From Bicyclus anynana (Eukaryota; Arthropoda; Insecta; Lepidoptera; Nymphalidae): a DNA stretch of 64,000 nt. Position 1 is the stretch's first letter. Every line of letters begins with the position of its first letter. The DNA is taken from NCBI RefSeq assembly GCF_947172395.1, contig NC_069094.1, positions 84,501 to 148,500 on the forward strand, read 5' to 3'. Positions 1 to 12,803 of the stretch are shown piece after piece. The notes beneath the pieces were generated by a model that searched no databases, was not told the DNA's origin, and was given only the letters and a program-made list of their open reading frames with translations. Both the position numbers and the translations under genes were made by a program.

Positions 1-2140
1 GCGTGGCCTCAGGCGTGTAGCGCACGCAGTGGGTGCGGGCCCGCACTCAGTATACTGCGGACACGACGCGAATTACATTTCCTCCAATGAATTGAACGGA
101 AGTTTCACAACTGAATGAGATTCGCTAATTTGATGTAAGCTGCTGTCTTTTTTCCTGTTTCATGCATGTTTATTTTTCGAGAGATAAAACAAATTTTTGC
201 CAATTCAGCTAATTATTATTAAAAAGTACTGTGCGACTGCAACAGTACATAAACGAGTAGCATGCGCTCTGAAACATCCGCAGTGAGCTATAATTAACTT
301 CGTTCCGATAACTTGACGATGTTCGTGGAAGCCGTACTCTCTCAACTCATTCTTATTTAAAATATTAACGACAGATAACATCACCGCTTAAATGATTAGA
401 TCGTCGAATCTCCTCAGTCTAGCATTCTCGACATTGGGTGCTCGCTGAGAGCAGCAGAAATACAATGCGCGTCTCGTCTTGGATATTACACATGAGCACA
501 TATCTGCGTCTTATCAGTTGACTGAACCAAGATTATGTACTCTCATACGCGAGACTCACATCGTCTATTTAATTAATTCTGAATGGTTCTCGGAAAATGC
601 AACATATTACGCGATAGAGTTTGCAATAAAATCAAAAGTTCCATCCGAATCCATTTACAAAGTAACAAGATAAAGTAAAAGAACTCTTTCGTCGTCTGTT
701 TGTGGATAAAGCGCGTTCGAAAAAGTTAACAATGAAAGCGGAAAATGAAGAAAAAATGCGCGCTATTGTTGACAAAGTGCGACCGCCGCCCGCCCCGCGC
801 CCGCGCCCGCTCCCGCCCCCGCCCGCGCCAGTCGGCCGAGCGTTTGCATAAATATTATCGCTCCCACGGGGCGAGACATTCGGTTGGAGAGCACCCGTGG
901 CGAAAACTCGAAACATTTCAATTCACGTTTAAATACGGATCAACTTTGAAACCTTTTAAAAGTTAAATTTTTACCGACTTTTATTCGTTGACCATAAATA
1001 CGACGCTGGAATATGAGAGTAGATACTCGTATTTAAGGAAAGACAGTTTGTCTGTGTGTCGGAGTATATTTCTAAAGATTTATATTTAGCTGGAATATTC
1101 TGACGCAGAGCGCGCAATCTCTTACGATTCGAATTCGCTCCGTCACATCGGAGCTGCGCCGACCGCGCCGGCCGCCGTCGCCGGCTTGCTGCTGATGAAA
1201 ACATTTTCTAAAGAATCGGTAACTTTGGTATGAGTTATGGTTCTCCGGTTTCCAAAGTGTCGCATCGTCCTTATCGGCCGAGAGGGTTTATGTAATCTCA
1301 CGCCCCGCGCGCCCCGCGCGCCCCGCGCGCCCCCGCCGACCTTTGGACCCTTTCGATTTAACGCGCCTCAAGGAGGAGTGAATGGCGTCGCCCGCGCCCG
1401 CACGTACCGCTAGATATCGAGCTGTGGGCAGAGAGAGGTGGAGCAATATTACGGAGATAGGCGCCCGGGATACTGTAAGATTCGTTGAAGGCTCAATTCT
1501 GCTGCTGTTCTCGCTACACGATTGGCGTCGCCCGCCCGAATCTTGGAACAGCACTCGTACATCCAAATCTGAAAAAAATTCTTGAAAAACGCGACTGTTT
1601 TTCTCAAGAAGTTCATAACATGAGGCACCTTGGCTACCGCAGGCTCTCGCTCTAACGCTCTAACAGTGCGCTGTGCGCACAATGTTACGGCGACAGATAA
1701 CTGAGTGCACGCTAGTGGCGGGGACGCGTCGCCAGCTACCGGCGGCTGCCAATAAGTCGCAGTCCACCGGTAGAGCGCCTTTGTTTCTGCTCCATCTATT
1801 AGTATTCACTTTGGCGCCATGTCCACTGCGTCCACTGCGTCCACTGCCTCCACTGCGTCCACTGATACACTCACTGATTCCCTTTACGCCAGCGATGCGA
1901 CGCTGCGCTAGACTGTTCATTATTCTATCACTGCAACGGAGTAGCGTTCCATGTCAGGTGTTTACCCGGACAGTCAATAACTAAATGTGCGATTAAGATA
2001 GCTGTCGCAGGAAAAAAGATGAAACTCGATTTTTTGCAGTTATAATTAATAGGTCAAGATGATTGCTCTCCTGAAGTGGACATCCGTGGCTAATACAGAC
2101 TATAAGGTTATGCCCTATGTTCATCAACCTGAGGTAAGTT
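1..2140. other. Gene-free DNA with GC islands
   Basis: AT-rich sequence with GC blocks at about 780-835 and 1300-1340 (CCCCGCGCG repeats) and the 9-bp repeat at 1819. Short ORFs are not supported by any recognisable motif or splice pattern. Confidence 0.5.
1819..1866 (+). repeat. 9-bp tandem repeat
   Basis: About five copies of TCCACTGCG, one with CCTCCACTG. It lies within a 103-codon ORF that shows no protein similarity I recognise. Confidence 0.85.
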
Positions 2141-2141
2141 T

Positions 2142-2450
2142 TAAGAATTCCTCCTTTCAACCCAGCTCCCTGCTGAGCTCGAGTCTCCTCTCAAAATTAG
2201 AGGGGTTAGGCCAAATAGTCCACCACGCTGGCCCAATGCGGATTGGTAGACTTTACACACGTAGACAATTAAGTTTTCACGTATGCAGGTTTCCTCACAA
2301 TGTTTTCCTTCACCGTTTGAGACACGTGATATTCAAAAGTTGGAGGTGCATACCCCATAATATTCGAACCTACACCCTCTGGAATCGGAGGCAGAGGTCA
2401 TATCCACTGGGTTATCACGGCTCAAGTTCTAAGAATTACGTCCGCATAAT
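2142..2450 (-). mobile_element. Lepidopteran short retroposon, family with CCAATC...AGTGAGCC tail
   Basis: On the minus strand this reads through the box-B-like head, ACCTCCGATT-type centre, the AGGTTTCCTCACAATG segment (seen here on +) and GTCTACCAATCCGCATTGGG, ending in the GAGGAGACTCGAGCTCAGCA tail. Two other copies are at 15755-15895 and 17100-17335. Confidence 0.65.
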
Positions 2451-4829
2451 TACCGGAACTCTGCAAAGTTGCTTGCCGAAAGAAATACGAATAAGTGTAA
2501 GCTGGGTGGTACTGCTTCTCCGGATGACCTCACAAGAAGTATCTATACGTATTCGTGACACGAATTTATTTACTTTATTTTTTATTACTTTTGCAACTGC
2601 GTGGAAGTTTTCCTTTCAAGATAGTCGAGTATGGTAGATGCTGCTCTTCCTCTTCGACAGCCAGGTTCCTGAGGAGAGGAATGTAGTTTGTAGGAACAGT
2701 CCGCCCGGGGCGAGGAGCCGCCGCCCAAAGGACGTTTGACGTTACTGAAATGTGTCACAGCGGCGCCCCGGCCCCTGCAGCGCAGTGTACATCTACAATA
2801 TTAGAAAGACAGGCGAGCAATATATAGGTAAGCTACTACGAGTACGTACGAGCGCACGGGGAAATAAATTAATTGAAAAATTAAGCAATGATAATGTAGG
2901 GTTAAATTATTAACTTAAGCGATAGTGACAGTACATGTTGATCTAGCGAGCACCGTCGCGTCATCGAGCTATGTTTGTTGGCGAGCTGCTGTGGGTGGGA
3001 TGGGGCGAACGCAGAGTGACGGAAAAGCAATAAATAACTGAACTTGAGGCGAGCGACAGATCGCTGAGCGGCACTTTTGAGACACGCCTGAAAATGAAAA
3101 ATGTTTGCAACTAAATATTCACTGTCGAATATTTTGATTAAAGTTTAATACGTGGATGAAAATGTTATCGTAATCGCGCCTCTGAGGAAGCTATATAGAA
3201 TGACTTATCGAAGTGACATATCCGCAAACCTCCAGCACATCATATCGCATCCGCGAGTGTAGGTGCGGCGGAGGTGCGGCGGGCGGGCGGGGAAGGGTCG
3301 AGCGCTGCTTGTGTCCGCACGGGTGGCATGCGAGCAAACGTTTACACAGGACCACTAGTTTACGTTTACGACTCGCAATAAATATTTTGACAGCTGAGAT
3401 GGGTCTCCAGTGGAACAAGCTCTACTTATATTTATTTTATAACTGCAATGTTGTGCGCGTATGTTTAACGTCACAGTCAAGCTGATAGACGACGACGACC
3501 GAAATAGTTGAGTTGAGCTCCCCACTGAGAGGTCTTGGGTACGATTCCCAGCTAAGGTCAGTTTGAGGATTTATATTTCCTCAATTCGCAGGTGTAAGTT
3601 TAGTCAAGTCTGGTTGTAGGCACCTGTCGTGGCTAGGTACCACCCTGCCGGCGTTCCGTTACGATATCAGTGGTATGCGAGGAATGAACTTGTCCCTCTT
3701 CGAAGTGAGCCCGCCTTCACCATAGACAACATCGTCACAACATCAGGTGAAGTCGCAGGCAAGGGTTAACTTGTTATTTGTTAAAACAAAAGTGTGTGTC
3801 AGCTCCAACGCACGAATGGAGTTTACTGTTTCAGATTGACTGTCTAAAATAATTGATTTATTTTACTATTTTTCGCATATCGCATAATATCGACTATTAG
3901 TACACGTTTTATTCCAAAGCTAATGTCCTACTCGTAACTAGCTACCTACATAAAATATTGCGAATTGTACAATTCATTTCAACTTTACGTTCTATACAAG
4001 TATTCAACCCGATAACTTGTTACTGCCAAAAACATGCTCGAGTATTCCTGTAGCGGCCCGCACTCTAATAAACTAAATGTTTGATTTGGGTATAATAACA
4101 TGTCGTACCTTTTAGTTTACTGGCAACTTACAACGGCACTATAGTAATAAGTACCTGGCGGTCCAGTGGTTAGCCTATGCGACTTTCGATCATATGGTAT
4201 GGTGAATGTCGATTTAGTAGGAAGGCTCAGACAAGATATATTAATAATTCAAGATTTGCAGTCGAGTCACAGCTCATAATACCCGTAGCGTATAGCCGCC
4301 GCTCGCTGGTGCAGGGGTCGCTCGCGCGGGCCGGTGTACACTGTACACTGTAGCGAGGAGCGAGGTATTAATAATTCGTCCGAGGCGTAAACTCCACCGT
4401 TCCGTGCGGATAATCACCTGGAGCGAGCTAATCGCTCTAATCTGCACGATACTGCGCAAAGTTTACACTGTCGGGCGCGGAGGGGCGAGGCGAGGGGCGC
4501 GGGGAGGGGCGAGACGTGTTTGCGCACAGAACTAGTGCCACAGAAAAGAGATACTCAGCGCTCCGGCAACGCAAGGAGGACCCTTCTCGAGACGCGCCGA
4601 CACCGATAGTGCATTAGCAATGGATGGAGATGCACTGTGTACATTGCCAAGGAGATTTATTGCTCCCTCGCGAGCGGACAGTGCCAACTATTGCGACTTA
4701 ATTGAGCAGCTGACGACAAGTATTGACTTGAACACATAGTTTCAATCTTTCGAACTTCGCAGAAGTAAAACGAGGAAAAAATCGCTTCGGACTTCTGCCG
4801 GAAGGCAGGGCATGTCCGACTTGCACGGA
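2451..4829. other. Gene-free DNA, one SINE
   Basis: Apart from the SINE at 3500-3785 I see only short GC-rich islands (2700-2780, 3260-3300, 4460-4510) and no coding signal. Confidence 0.5.
3500..3785 (+). mobile_element. tRNA-derived SINE, diverged copy
   Basis: Contains a box-B-like GGGTACGATTCCCAG, then the conserved lepidopteran SINE body (CTGGTTGTAGG, GTGGCTAGGTACCACCCTGC, TTACGATATC) and the tail CATCAGGTGAAGTCGCAGGC AAGGGTTAACTTG. Same family as 10125-10340 and 62685-62966. Confidence 0.75.
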
Positions 4830-5330
4830 CTAAAATAACCTCCTCCCCAACTCCTCGATCACCACTCCCTTCTCCTGCCTTTCTCTTGTTTCTCTCCGTA
4901 CCATTATTTTGCGGAGCATGCTCGCGCATTTGTCCCACTCGTCTTCGCTCGCTAACATGCGAGCAACAAGAGTTTGCGCACTCCACTCTTCCGCTCCCTG
5001 GGCCTCTGCTGTGGCATCCGCACATCCCAGACATTCAAATAAAGCGTGCCTTGGCCTATCCTCCTCTCCGCAGAAGTAACATTTTTCATGAGGAGCCTTT
5101 CCAATGGCATGGAGGTAGGTGTTAAACACCCCGTGTCCACTGAGCACTTGTGTAATCCAGCGGTCTACCTCCCCATGCTTCCTTTGGAGCCACGATTTTA
5201 GATCGGGGATCAGTTCGCGGGTCCAACTTCCCTTCCCTGGTCCCGACCATTCTTTCTTCCACTCCGTCAGTATGCTTTCGCGTATTTCAAGGGGATTTCT
5301 GTCTTTCTTATCGAATAACAGGGCCCGTTC
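4830..5330 (-). pseudogene. R1-like LINE ORF2 C-terminal fragment
   Basis: On the minus strand the reading includes WTRELIPDLKSWL, HGEVDRWITQVLSGHGVFNT, YLHAIGKA and CYFCGEEDRPRHALFEC. This order (WTR-LIPDL, GEV-LTQ-LTGHG, then a CxxC...HxxxxC finger) is typical of the C-terminal part of R1/LOA-type ORF2 proteins. The open frame continues to 4830. There is no RT or endonuclease domain, so it is 5'-truncated and inactive. Confidence 0.75.
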
Positions 5331-5778
5331 TTTACAACTCGTTTTATTCCGAGGTTCCCATCAAACTTTTGTCCCGAAGTGTCACATAGTATCTAGTTAC
5401 ACTCGAACTGCGGCCGCCCTCCGCCCCAACAACCCCTGTGACAGATAAAGCTCGGAGTGATGAAGCAAAAGTTCGATTCTTATTCGAACGAAAACAGATG
5501 CTTGTTAAAGCATCGTTGAGAAAACAAGCTAAGAGAAATTCTGAATGGTGCTTCGGCTTCTTATAAATTACGAAATTACGACAAAGTTTGTAAACTTTGT
5601 GAGACTCTTTGATGTTTGCGCCGCCCGCCCCCGCCCCCGCCCCCGCCCCGGTCTCCTGATATTAAGTTCCACGTGGTGCGAAGGCTCTACCGCTATAATA
5701 TGAGCATTAAGTTGTACACTTCTTTATAAACATAACTCAGGTATTTTCTTTTACAAGAACTTCATTTCACTAGATTAC

Positions 5779-5829
5779 TTGGTGGCCATTTTGTCTTTAA
5801 TATCTTATTAAAGACAAAATGGCCACCAA
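5779..5829. repeat. Perfect hairpin, 24-bp stem and 3-nt loop
   Basis: TTGGTGGCCATTTTGTCTTT AATA is followed after TCT by its exact reverse complement. Isolated in gene-free DNA. Confidence 0.9.
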
Positions 5830-7895
5830 ACAAAGCAAAAGAAATTTTACTTTAAAGCAAAGGAATTTTTGGAGGAGGCATGCGGGTAAGAAATTTATAT
5901 TCATATCACTTCAGCATTAATCTAGAAAATATCAAAGAAGCTAGATAGCTAGCTAGAAGTAAGATAGTCTTTATTTGATACAATTGTAAGTTCGAGCCCA
6001 GCGCCTCATAGTGATCATCTGGAGATAAATGAAATGAATGAGAGAAAATGCTTTCTTTGAGCCTAACCACAGAACACATACATTATAGTGCAAGGCGCGA
6101 TTCATCGCATTAGGCAGGCATTAGGTGGGCCATCTGTTCCTACAGCCACTACAGTGTGCATGAACTGCGTGTGTGTGTGAGAGAGAGAGCAACTAGCAGA
6201 CGGCCCCGCGCGTCACGCATTACTGTAATCGCGTTACGAACTGCGATACCGAGTGTGTGTCGACTGTCACCGCACTTACATTACTGCTCATATTTACACA
6301 AGGACTGACTAGCTTTATCTCTCGGCTACGTCTTCCCGTGAGCGAAAGCTTGACACTAGATAATAGTAGGGGAGCACGAAGTGCTAAATTTGCAGTTACT
6401 TGAGCGTCATGCGGACCGATTACATTTGGTAGACTAAATTATAGGAAGAATAAATGGTTATTAACTTTTTTCGCTTTTAGCGGTGGAAAAAAAACTACAG
6501 ACTTTAAAAGCAATTTTTATTACTTTGGCTTACTGAAATTGTCAGAAAATTATAGCGATCAATTAGGTGGCTATTTTTTTTGCAATGCATTAGGTTTTTT
6601 TTTGCATGGCATTAGGTTACGCTCAAATGGTCAGATTTTCGAAATCTTTTTTTTTACGAATTCTTATCTTCATCTGACGTGCTAGTTGAGTATTTCTGAA
6701 GTTAGTTTTTTTTTGGTTGCCCTAAACGTACCCACCAATATTAAGGGCTCATACTCAACAACGTGCAAGGTATAGTCTCTTGTGTTTATCTGCGCTCGAG
6801 TAGCTGCAAAAACCCCCTCTTCGGCTCCCCTACCATAATATGCATCGTGCAGAGATGCTTGAGCTAAGCTGATGATAATGTAGATAACGTTATATTTTAC
6901 TTTCCATTCCTTGGATAGTCTCCTATACTTTAATTTTGCTACCGATTTTGTACACAAACCTGAAACATGACGATTCACAAGTACTTGGAAACTAAGCCGA
7001 CCTGAAAGAAATTACTTGATTTGATTTGATTTTATCCAATGTTCATATTAAGTCTAACATTTTACCTACTACCCCTTCAACAGAAAATATTTTTTTCCTC
7101 TCAATATTCAGCTTGCCACTGCTTCACATACTCGTACATCTACGTATAGGCTTCGGTAAAATAGAATTTCATTAATTTTATTTAATTTGTAACGAACGAG
7201 TATAAAGAGATCGACACACGGCTCGAGCCACTTGATCTAGAATCGAGCTCGTTCAAAATGATTTTAATTAATGTTGAATTATTTAAATCTCATAAATCTC
7301 TAAATCTACAGTAGCAGATAGTTTCACCATCATTAGCACAGTTATTGTTCCTCTGTTTGTGACCCCACTCTCTGTGCTCCCGAACAAAGCCCGAGAGAGT
7401 TTCTATCGAGGTCGGAAGGAGATTTCTAACCGGGCAGAAGGCGAGATTTATTTGAAGCGACGCGTGGGAGGGAACTACTTTAAGAGTTATTTAATTAGAA
7501 ATACTTCAGAGATCGGCAGCCGGCAAGTTTGATGTGGAAACTTTCGTCAGCTTTGGCGCAAGTTTCAAGTCGCGCGTAATTTGGTAAGTTCACCTCGCGC
7601 TCATTTGACTTGCGTGAACTAGTGATAGGTAACATACTTACTAAAGCTAATTAGTTTAGCTATCTTCGTTTAATGAGTGACATTAACACGCACTCGTACT
7701 TGCGGCTTATGTCTCACACGAGTGGCGGCGGATTTAAATTATTTGCCGTGTGGAAGTGACTTGAGACCTTAAAATTACACATTAAAGAAATTAAAACAAA
7801 CAAAATGATTGTTTTTGAAAACAACAATTTTATCAAGACATATTGAGTGATGGAGCGAGTTACTCGTATGTTGGGAGTATCGTAATTAAATCAGA

Positions 7896-7961
7896 AATGA
7901 GGAGATCCGCAGAAAAACTAAAGTCACCGACATAGCTCAACGAGTCGCGAAAAACATGGAA
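7896..7961 (+). pseudogene. RTE-type LINE ORF2 short fragment
   Basis: The frame starting at AGAAATGAG reads RNEEIRRKTKVTDIAQRVA, a conserved stretch near the C-terminus of RTE-clade ORF2. The same stretch appears on the minus strand near 60900. Only about 65 bp are recognisable. Confidence 0.6.
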
Positions 7962-8439
7962 GAACATGGATTTCGCTAACCGATCAAATAACTCACTCGC
8001 CGACAAATATATATTTTTAAATCAATCAGTAAAAACTTATTCGTGTTTAATGTTTATACATAAAATATATACGGGTTGAATTGAGAACCTTCCACCGTTT
8101 TTTCGTTGGTTGATAAATTCCAGCCCATCTGAATCATATCGGAATGGTTTTTATGTAAATTGCATACAAACGTACGGTCACTCAATTTGTCTTGATATTC
8201 GAATATATTTATGTACCTATGTATATAGTACCTAAACATCAGAAAGCTCGCTAGCGGGCGGAGGGCGGCGGGGGAGGGTGGTCCATCAATCGCAGAAGTC
8301 AAATTGATGGAATGATCGAGTGCGCGCGGATGTTGTGCCGAGATGCGGATTTAATTCGCACAGGTCAAGGTACGTTCCTGACAAACAGTCTTCGAGTACC
8401 GTTTTTCGGAAGTAATGTTTTATGATTAACTAGTATTAT

Positions 8440-8640
8440 TTATTATGAAACTGAGATTGTATGTAACAGATGTCATCCGGTGCTGTGCTGTGTTACTGTT
8501 GAATACAATGGTTGGATATCATATTACAGTAGATAGATGACATTTCTCAATAATTGATTTGATGTTTATTTTAATAGGTTGATAATAAGGACCATATTAG
8601 TGATTAGGTCAGCAGGTTATTAACAAATCTATTGTAGTCT
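8440..8640 (+). repeat. Dispersed repeat shared with 39740-39930
   Basis: Both regions contain ATCATCCGGT, TGATGTTTATTTTA(A/G)TAGGTT and GACCA(A/T)ATTAGTGAT in the same order. Family not identified. Confidence 0.55.
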
Positions 8641-10124
8641 ATGCGGCTATAAAATATTACTTTCTTCCAAACAATTCTAAGAAGCTTCCCCAGAGTTCGG
8701 AATTCGATGCCCGCATGCTTCGGACAACGAACACGTTCACTTGGACCTGAATCAAAGCACCGCGTCGGGGCTCAGCTGTCGCCTTCCTACAAAGCGAGAG
8801 TACGGCTTTCAAAATAGAACGACGATATAATATTTAAAAAATGAACAACTCGCCGCAGAACGAGTGCTGTACACAAATTGTCCAGTTTTAAATGGCTGCC
8901 AGTACTTATTGTACTGTTTTCCTCCAGTTAACTGCAATTTTATTTCTTCCTTTGGCAAGCGGTCGCTCTTTGAATGAGCAAGAATAAAGACGGCCGCAGA
9001 GCATAAATCGTGCCGTCTGTACACGGCGCCCATTACGGCTCTTACACGTTTCCTTTCCGAAACTTTTATGCAAAACATTAGCGTGAGATACGCACTTCAC
9101 TGCGATGCACAGCCGAGTGGTCAAAGACAAAATGAGTTATTATACGAAGTGGGCATCTGACTTTGAAGCGAATATTTTAATGTGAGAACTTGAATAGTTT
9201 AGTATAATCTTCTATAATCTTCGGATTATGAAAGGGGCTGTCGTTATTTTCTAGTTCGTAGCAGCACAGGTTCGCGGTGGCGTGGGTACGATTATTCTGA
9301 GATAGGTTATTCGCTTGGATGCTCAGAACAGACCATCCTAGCGAATATCATCTATCTGATATGAAGATGAAGCACCGAGCACACTACGAGTATGTATACA
9401 GTGACCAGAGACGCGCGCGACTCTGTCTGCGTGGAATTCAGATCTTCTTACAACTGTGGTGATTCAAATCGGTAGCAAACATACCTACTTTATATTTTCC
9501 TTCTTCAGCGACAATAATTTTCAAGTCACTAGCACATGGCACAGCAGAAATAAGTACGGTGGGAGTGTTTCCCCGGATGAGCTCGATCACAATTAAATGC
9601 TACTGCTCGTAGCGTTATACGTATCTTCCTTACAAACAGAAAAATTCAATTAAGCGAGGGAGGCAGCGCGGGAAACTTTAATGCCTCAGTGAAGAACTCC
9701 TTGATTGCTTCCGCGAGCGCCTGCGAGTGAAGCCTCACCGCTGACACTAGTTCTGACTTGTTAGCGCGCACCGAGCGACCGAGCGGCACGCGCGAGCGAC
9801 TTGAGCTATAATTAGCTCTGACCGCGATTGACCAGTGGTGCGATTCTTGATCGACGTTTTATTAACTCGATTGTGAATTTCGAATTTGTCTCTCTCTTTC
9901 TCTATACTATATCTCTATCTGTGTTCGATAGAGTTACCTCTAAAAATCAACTCAACTCAAACATTATTGCTATTCTGGAACGATGTCTCTCTCTGTCTAA
10001 CACGATACTATATAAAATTAGTCAACTCTACTATAAATGTATTAAACATTTACCCATTACTGACGTCGACGACTGCCAAATATTGACACACGAGCGTCCA
10101 GCAGTCCTCGACTCTCGCCGACGT

Positions 10125-10340
10125 CTCTGTCGCAATCGGCAATGCTACGCTTCTCAACAGAGAGGTCTTGGACTCGATTCCCAACTCGGGTCAGTTTGAA
10201 ATTTTATATTTTCTAAATTGGCTCAGGTCTGGTCTGGTGGTAGGTTTCGGCCATGGCTAGTTACCACCCTACCGGCAAAGGCGTACCGCCAAGCAATTTA
10301 GCGCTCTGGTACGATGCCGTATGGTAAAAAACAAATCTTA
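10125..10340 (+). mobile_element. tRNA-derived SINE, 3'-truncated copy
   Basis: Box-B-like GGACTCGATTCCC followed by TTCGGCCATGGCTAGTTACC and GCGTACCGCCAAGCAATTTA; it ends near ACGATGCCGTATGG without the usual tail. Confidence 0.75.
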
Positions 10341-11429
10341 CCTCTTTATAATATTAGTTTTGATGTATTTTTAATATTCATGCAGTAGTTGGATTTCTTT
10401 AGTAAAACATTCAGTTTATATTATTTCTTTACAATTAGATAGTGCTCGTACAGTAATGTATTCAACGAGAGATGACACTTTGCTTTATATCTGGTGTTTT
10501 AAAAGTGTTTTATCGTAAACAAAAACGGTTGCATAATAAGAGCTTTTGAGACTCGCGACTCGCGGGGATGTTTCAATGGCGACGCGAGTATTTAACAGAA
10601 CCAGACTATCTAATTACTGACACACTACTCTACCTACTTTACTTCTCTGTAATTTTAATATAATTCGTTCATGTTTTATTCATGTAATTAAAATTAATTA
10701 AGTATAAATGTTTATTAGGAATAGCTTAAAATAAAATCATAATGTTTTTCTAGCTCGCCATTTTGAATTATTTAAATCAACGATCAAAGCGCTCCTCAAT
10801 CCTTTCCACTTGAGTTCATGATAGCAATGCTCGCCAGCAGGTGGAACTGGAACATCTGCCGTCGGGAGCGTGACGTTGGGGTCTCTAAGTGGAACGGACT
10901 CTAAGTTGAATGTCAGAAATATTAAGTTTACGTTTCGAAATGCGGTTATGACCACAAATAATGCATAAAGCCAGATAGCATTGCCGCTTGTGCTTGTTGA
11001 TATTTCACTGCTTATTTCGTATTATACTATGGTTTCACCTATGATTCATTTGGCCCCTAGTTAACTTAAAACTTTGTAACCATACCCCGCATACATTAGG
11101 TGAGTGAAATAACACATCATTTACATATTTTGTAATAAACCAAGGGAAAGATAAACTAACATCATAAAATTAATCAAGCGACTTATTTGTATGAAAGTAC
11201 TGATAAGTTATGTCATGTGGTTTGGGTTCCTGGCAGACTTGATTGACTCATTCTGATGAGCAAATTGTGATTCAGTTGAACTTTCAACCGCAACCATTTC
11301 ATTATAAAACCACGCTTTTTTGTGAGATAATTACACATACCATATACATATATATGCATGTATTTAGTGACAACGTTCTAGATGTCCAAAAATAGCACAA
11401 AAATTAGTTTTTAGTTCATATGTTAATGT

Positions 11430-11573
11430 ACACTAATATTATACTAATAAACTACTAGACCGATTTGAAAAATTATTTCACTAATAGAAAGCTACATTAT
11501 CAAGGAGTAACAAAGGCTAGCCCCATCTTACGGTAATGGGAACCACGCGGGTGAAACCGCAAGGTTCTGTTAG
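11430..11573 (+). mobile_element. Short Helitron-type element, degraded
   Basis: Retains ACTAATATTATA at the 5' side and GGGAACCACGCGGGTGAAAC before a mutated 3' end; same family as 11884-12054. Confidence 0.55.
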
Positions 11574-11883
11574 TGATTAATAAAATAACGATCATAATAT
11601 TATGTACAAACTTGCAGACAAACCAATAAACATTGTGAGACCTATTTAGTTATTATAATTAAATGTACGTACAGTCGTACAGGTAGCACATAATGTAAGC
11701 AACAAATTATAAACTTGTACTGTACTTTACGCTCTTGTAAACCGTGTTATTATATACAGCAGGTATTCATTACAATCGTGACGTCTTCACAAACCTTGCG
11801 CTCATGAATAACTACGATATAAAAACCAAACAAAGGTGACAGGATGTAGAGGTTTCTTGTACATACTATCAACGAAAATTATA

Positions 11884-12054
11884 TCTTTACTAATATTATA
11901 AAGACGAAAAATTTGATAGGCTCTGGAACTACTGAAACGATTTGAAAATATTTTTCACTGTTGGGAAGCTACACTATCCCCGAGTGCTATATATTATCCC
12001 CGCTTTCCTACGGGAACGGGAACCACGCGGGTGAAACCGCGCGGCGTGAGCTAG
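11884..12054 (+). mobile_element. Short Helitron-type element (Lep1-like)
   Basis: Starts TCTTTACTAATATTATAAAG and ends CGGCGTGAGCTAG, flanked by A and T: the 5'-TC, 3'-CTAG and A/T insertion signature of Helitrons. Confidence 0.75.
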
Positions 12055-12583
12055 TAAGTACCGACGATAAGTGACGTAGTTGTAGTGATAGAAAGTGCGC
12101 GACAACTAAAAGCAGCCCTTCCTACTTCTGATTTATTGGGCATTAAACAAGAAGACATGAAACAGAAATAGTTACAGAGCAGTACAACACGCTCTTATTG
12201 CTTACGAAGTTCTCACATAGAGAGCGTCGGATAACTAGAATACGTTCGTGAATCTTTCCCATAGCATTTATTACCAGAATGTGGTAAAGTATATTAAATA
12301 TTGTTTGGGTGCGGCTCATACACAAATACACAATCTGCCTACTAAGTATGTAAGAAAAAAAATTTAATAAAAAAATACAACCGACTTCAAATCACAAAAA
12401 TGTTTCTTCTAAACTAAAAAGTAAAAAATAACATCGTATGTCCTAAAAAAAATAAAACAAAATAAATAAAATTATGTCGGACATTTAATTATAATAATTT
12501 TACATTTTCTTTGTGTACTTAATATAAACTTTTATCCTCAAGAAACTTATCAATCATATATTAAATTACTCAAAAGAATCTTA

Positions 12584-12803
12584 TCTATACTAATATTATA
12601 AAGCTGAAGAGTTTGTTTGTTTGTTTGTTTGTTTGTTTGTTTGTTTGATTGAACGCGCTAATCTCGGGAACTACTGGTCAGATTTGAAAAATTCTTTCAG
12701 TGTTAGATAGCCCATTTATCGAGGAAGGCTATAGGCTATATATTATCCCCGTATTCCTACGGGAACAGGAACCACGCGGGTGAAACCGCGCGGCGTCAGC
12801 TAA
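12584..12803 (+). mobile_element. Short Helitron-type element with (GTTT)n
   Basis: Starts TCTATACTAATATTATAAAG and ends CGCGGCGTCAGCTAA, flanked by A and T. An internal GTTT microsatellite spans 12611-12648. Close relative of 50299-50497. Confidence 0.75.

Larger units (their letters stand above)
5331..10124. other. Gene-free DNA with a hairpin and repeat debris
   Basis: Holds the perfect hairpin at 5779, a CCCCCG run at 5614-5650, the RTE fragment at 7896 and the dispersed repeat at 8440. Other ORFs of 60-98 codons have no recognisable features. Confidence 0.5.

Noticed and set aside
1673..1984. 103-codon ORF
   Set aside because: Contains the 9-bp tandem repeat, no recognisable domain, and an equally long frame on the other strand.
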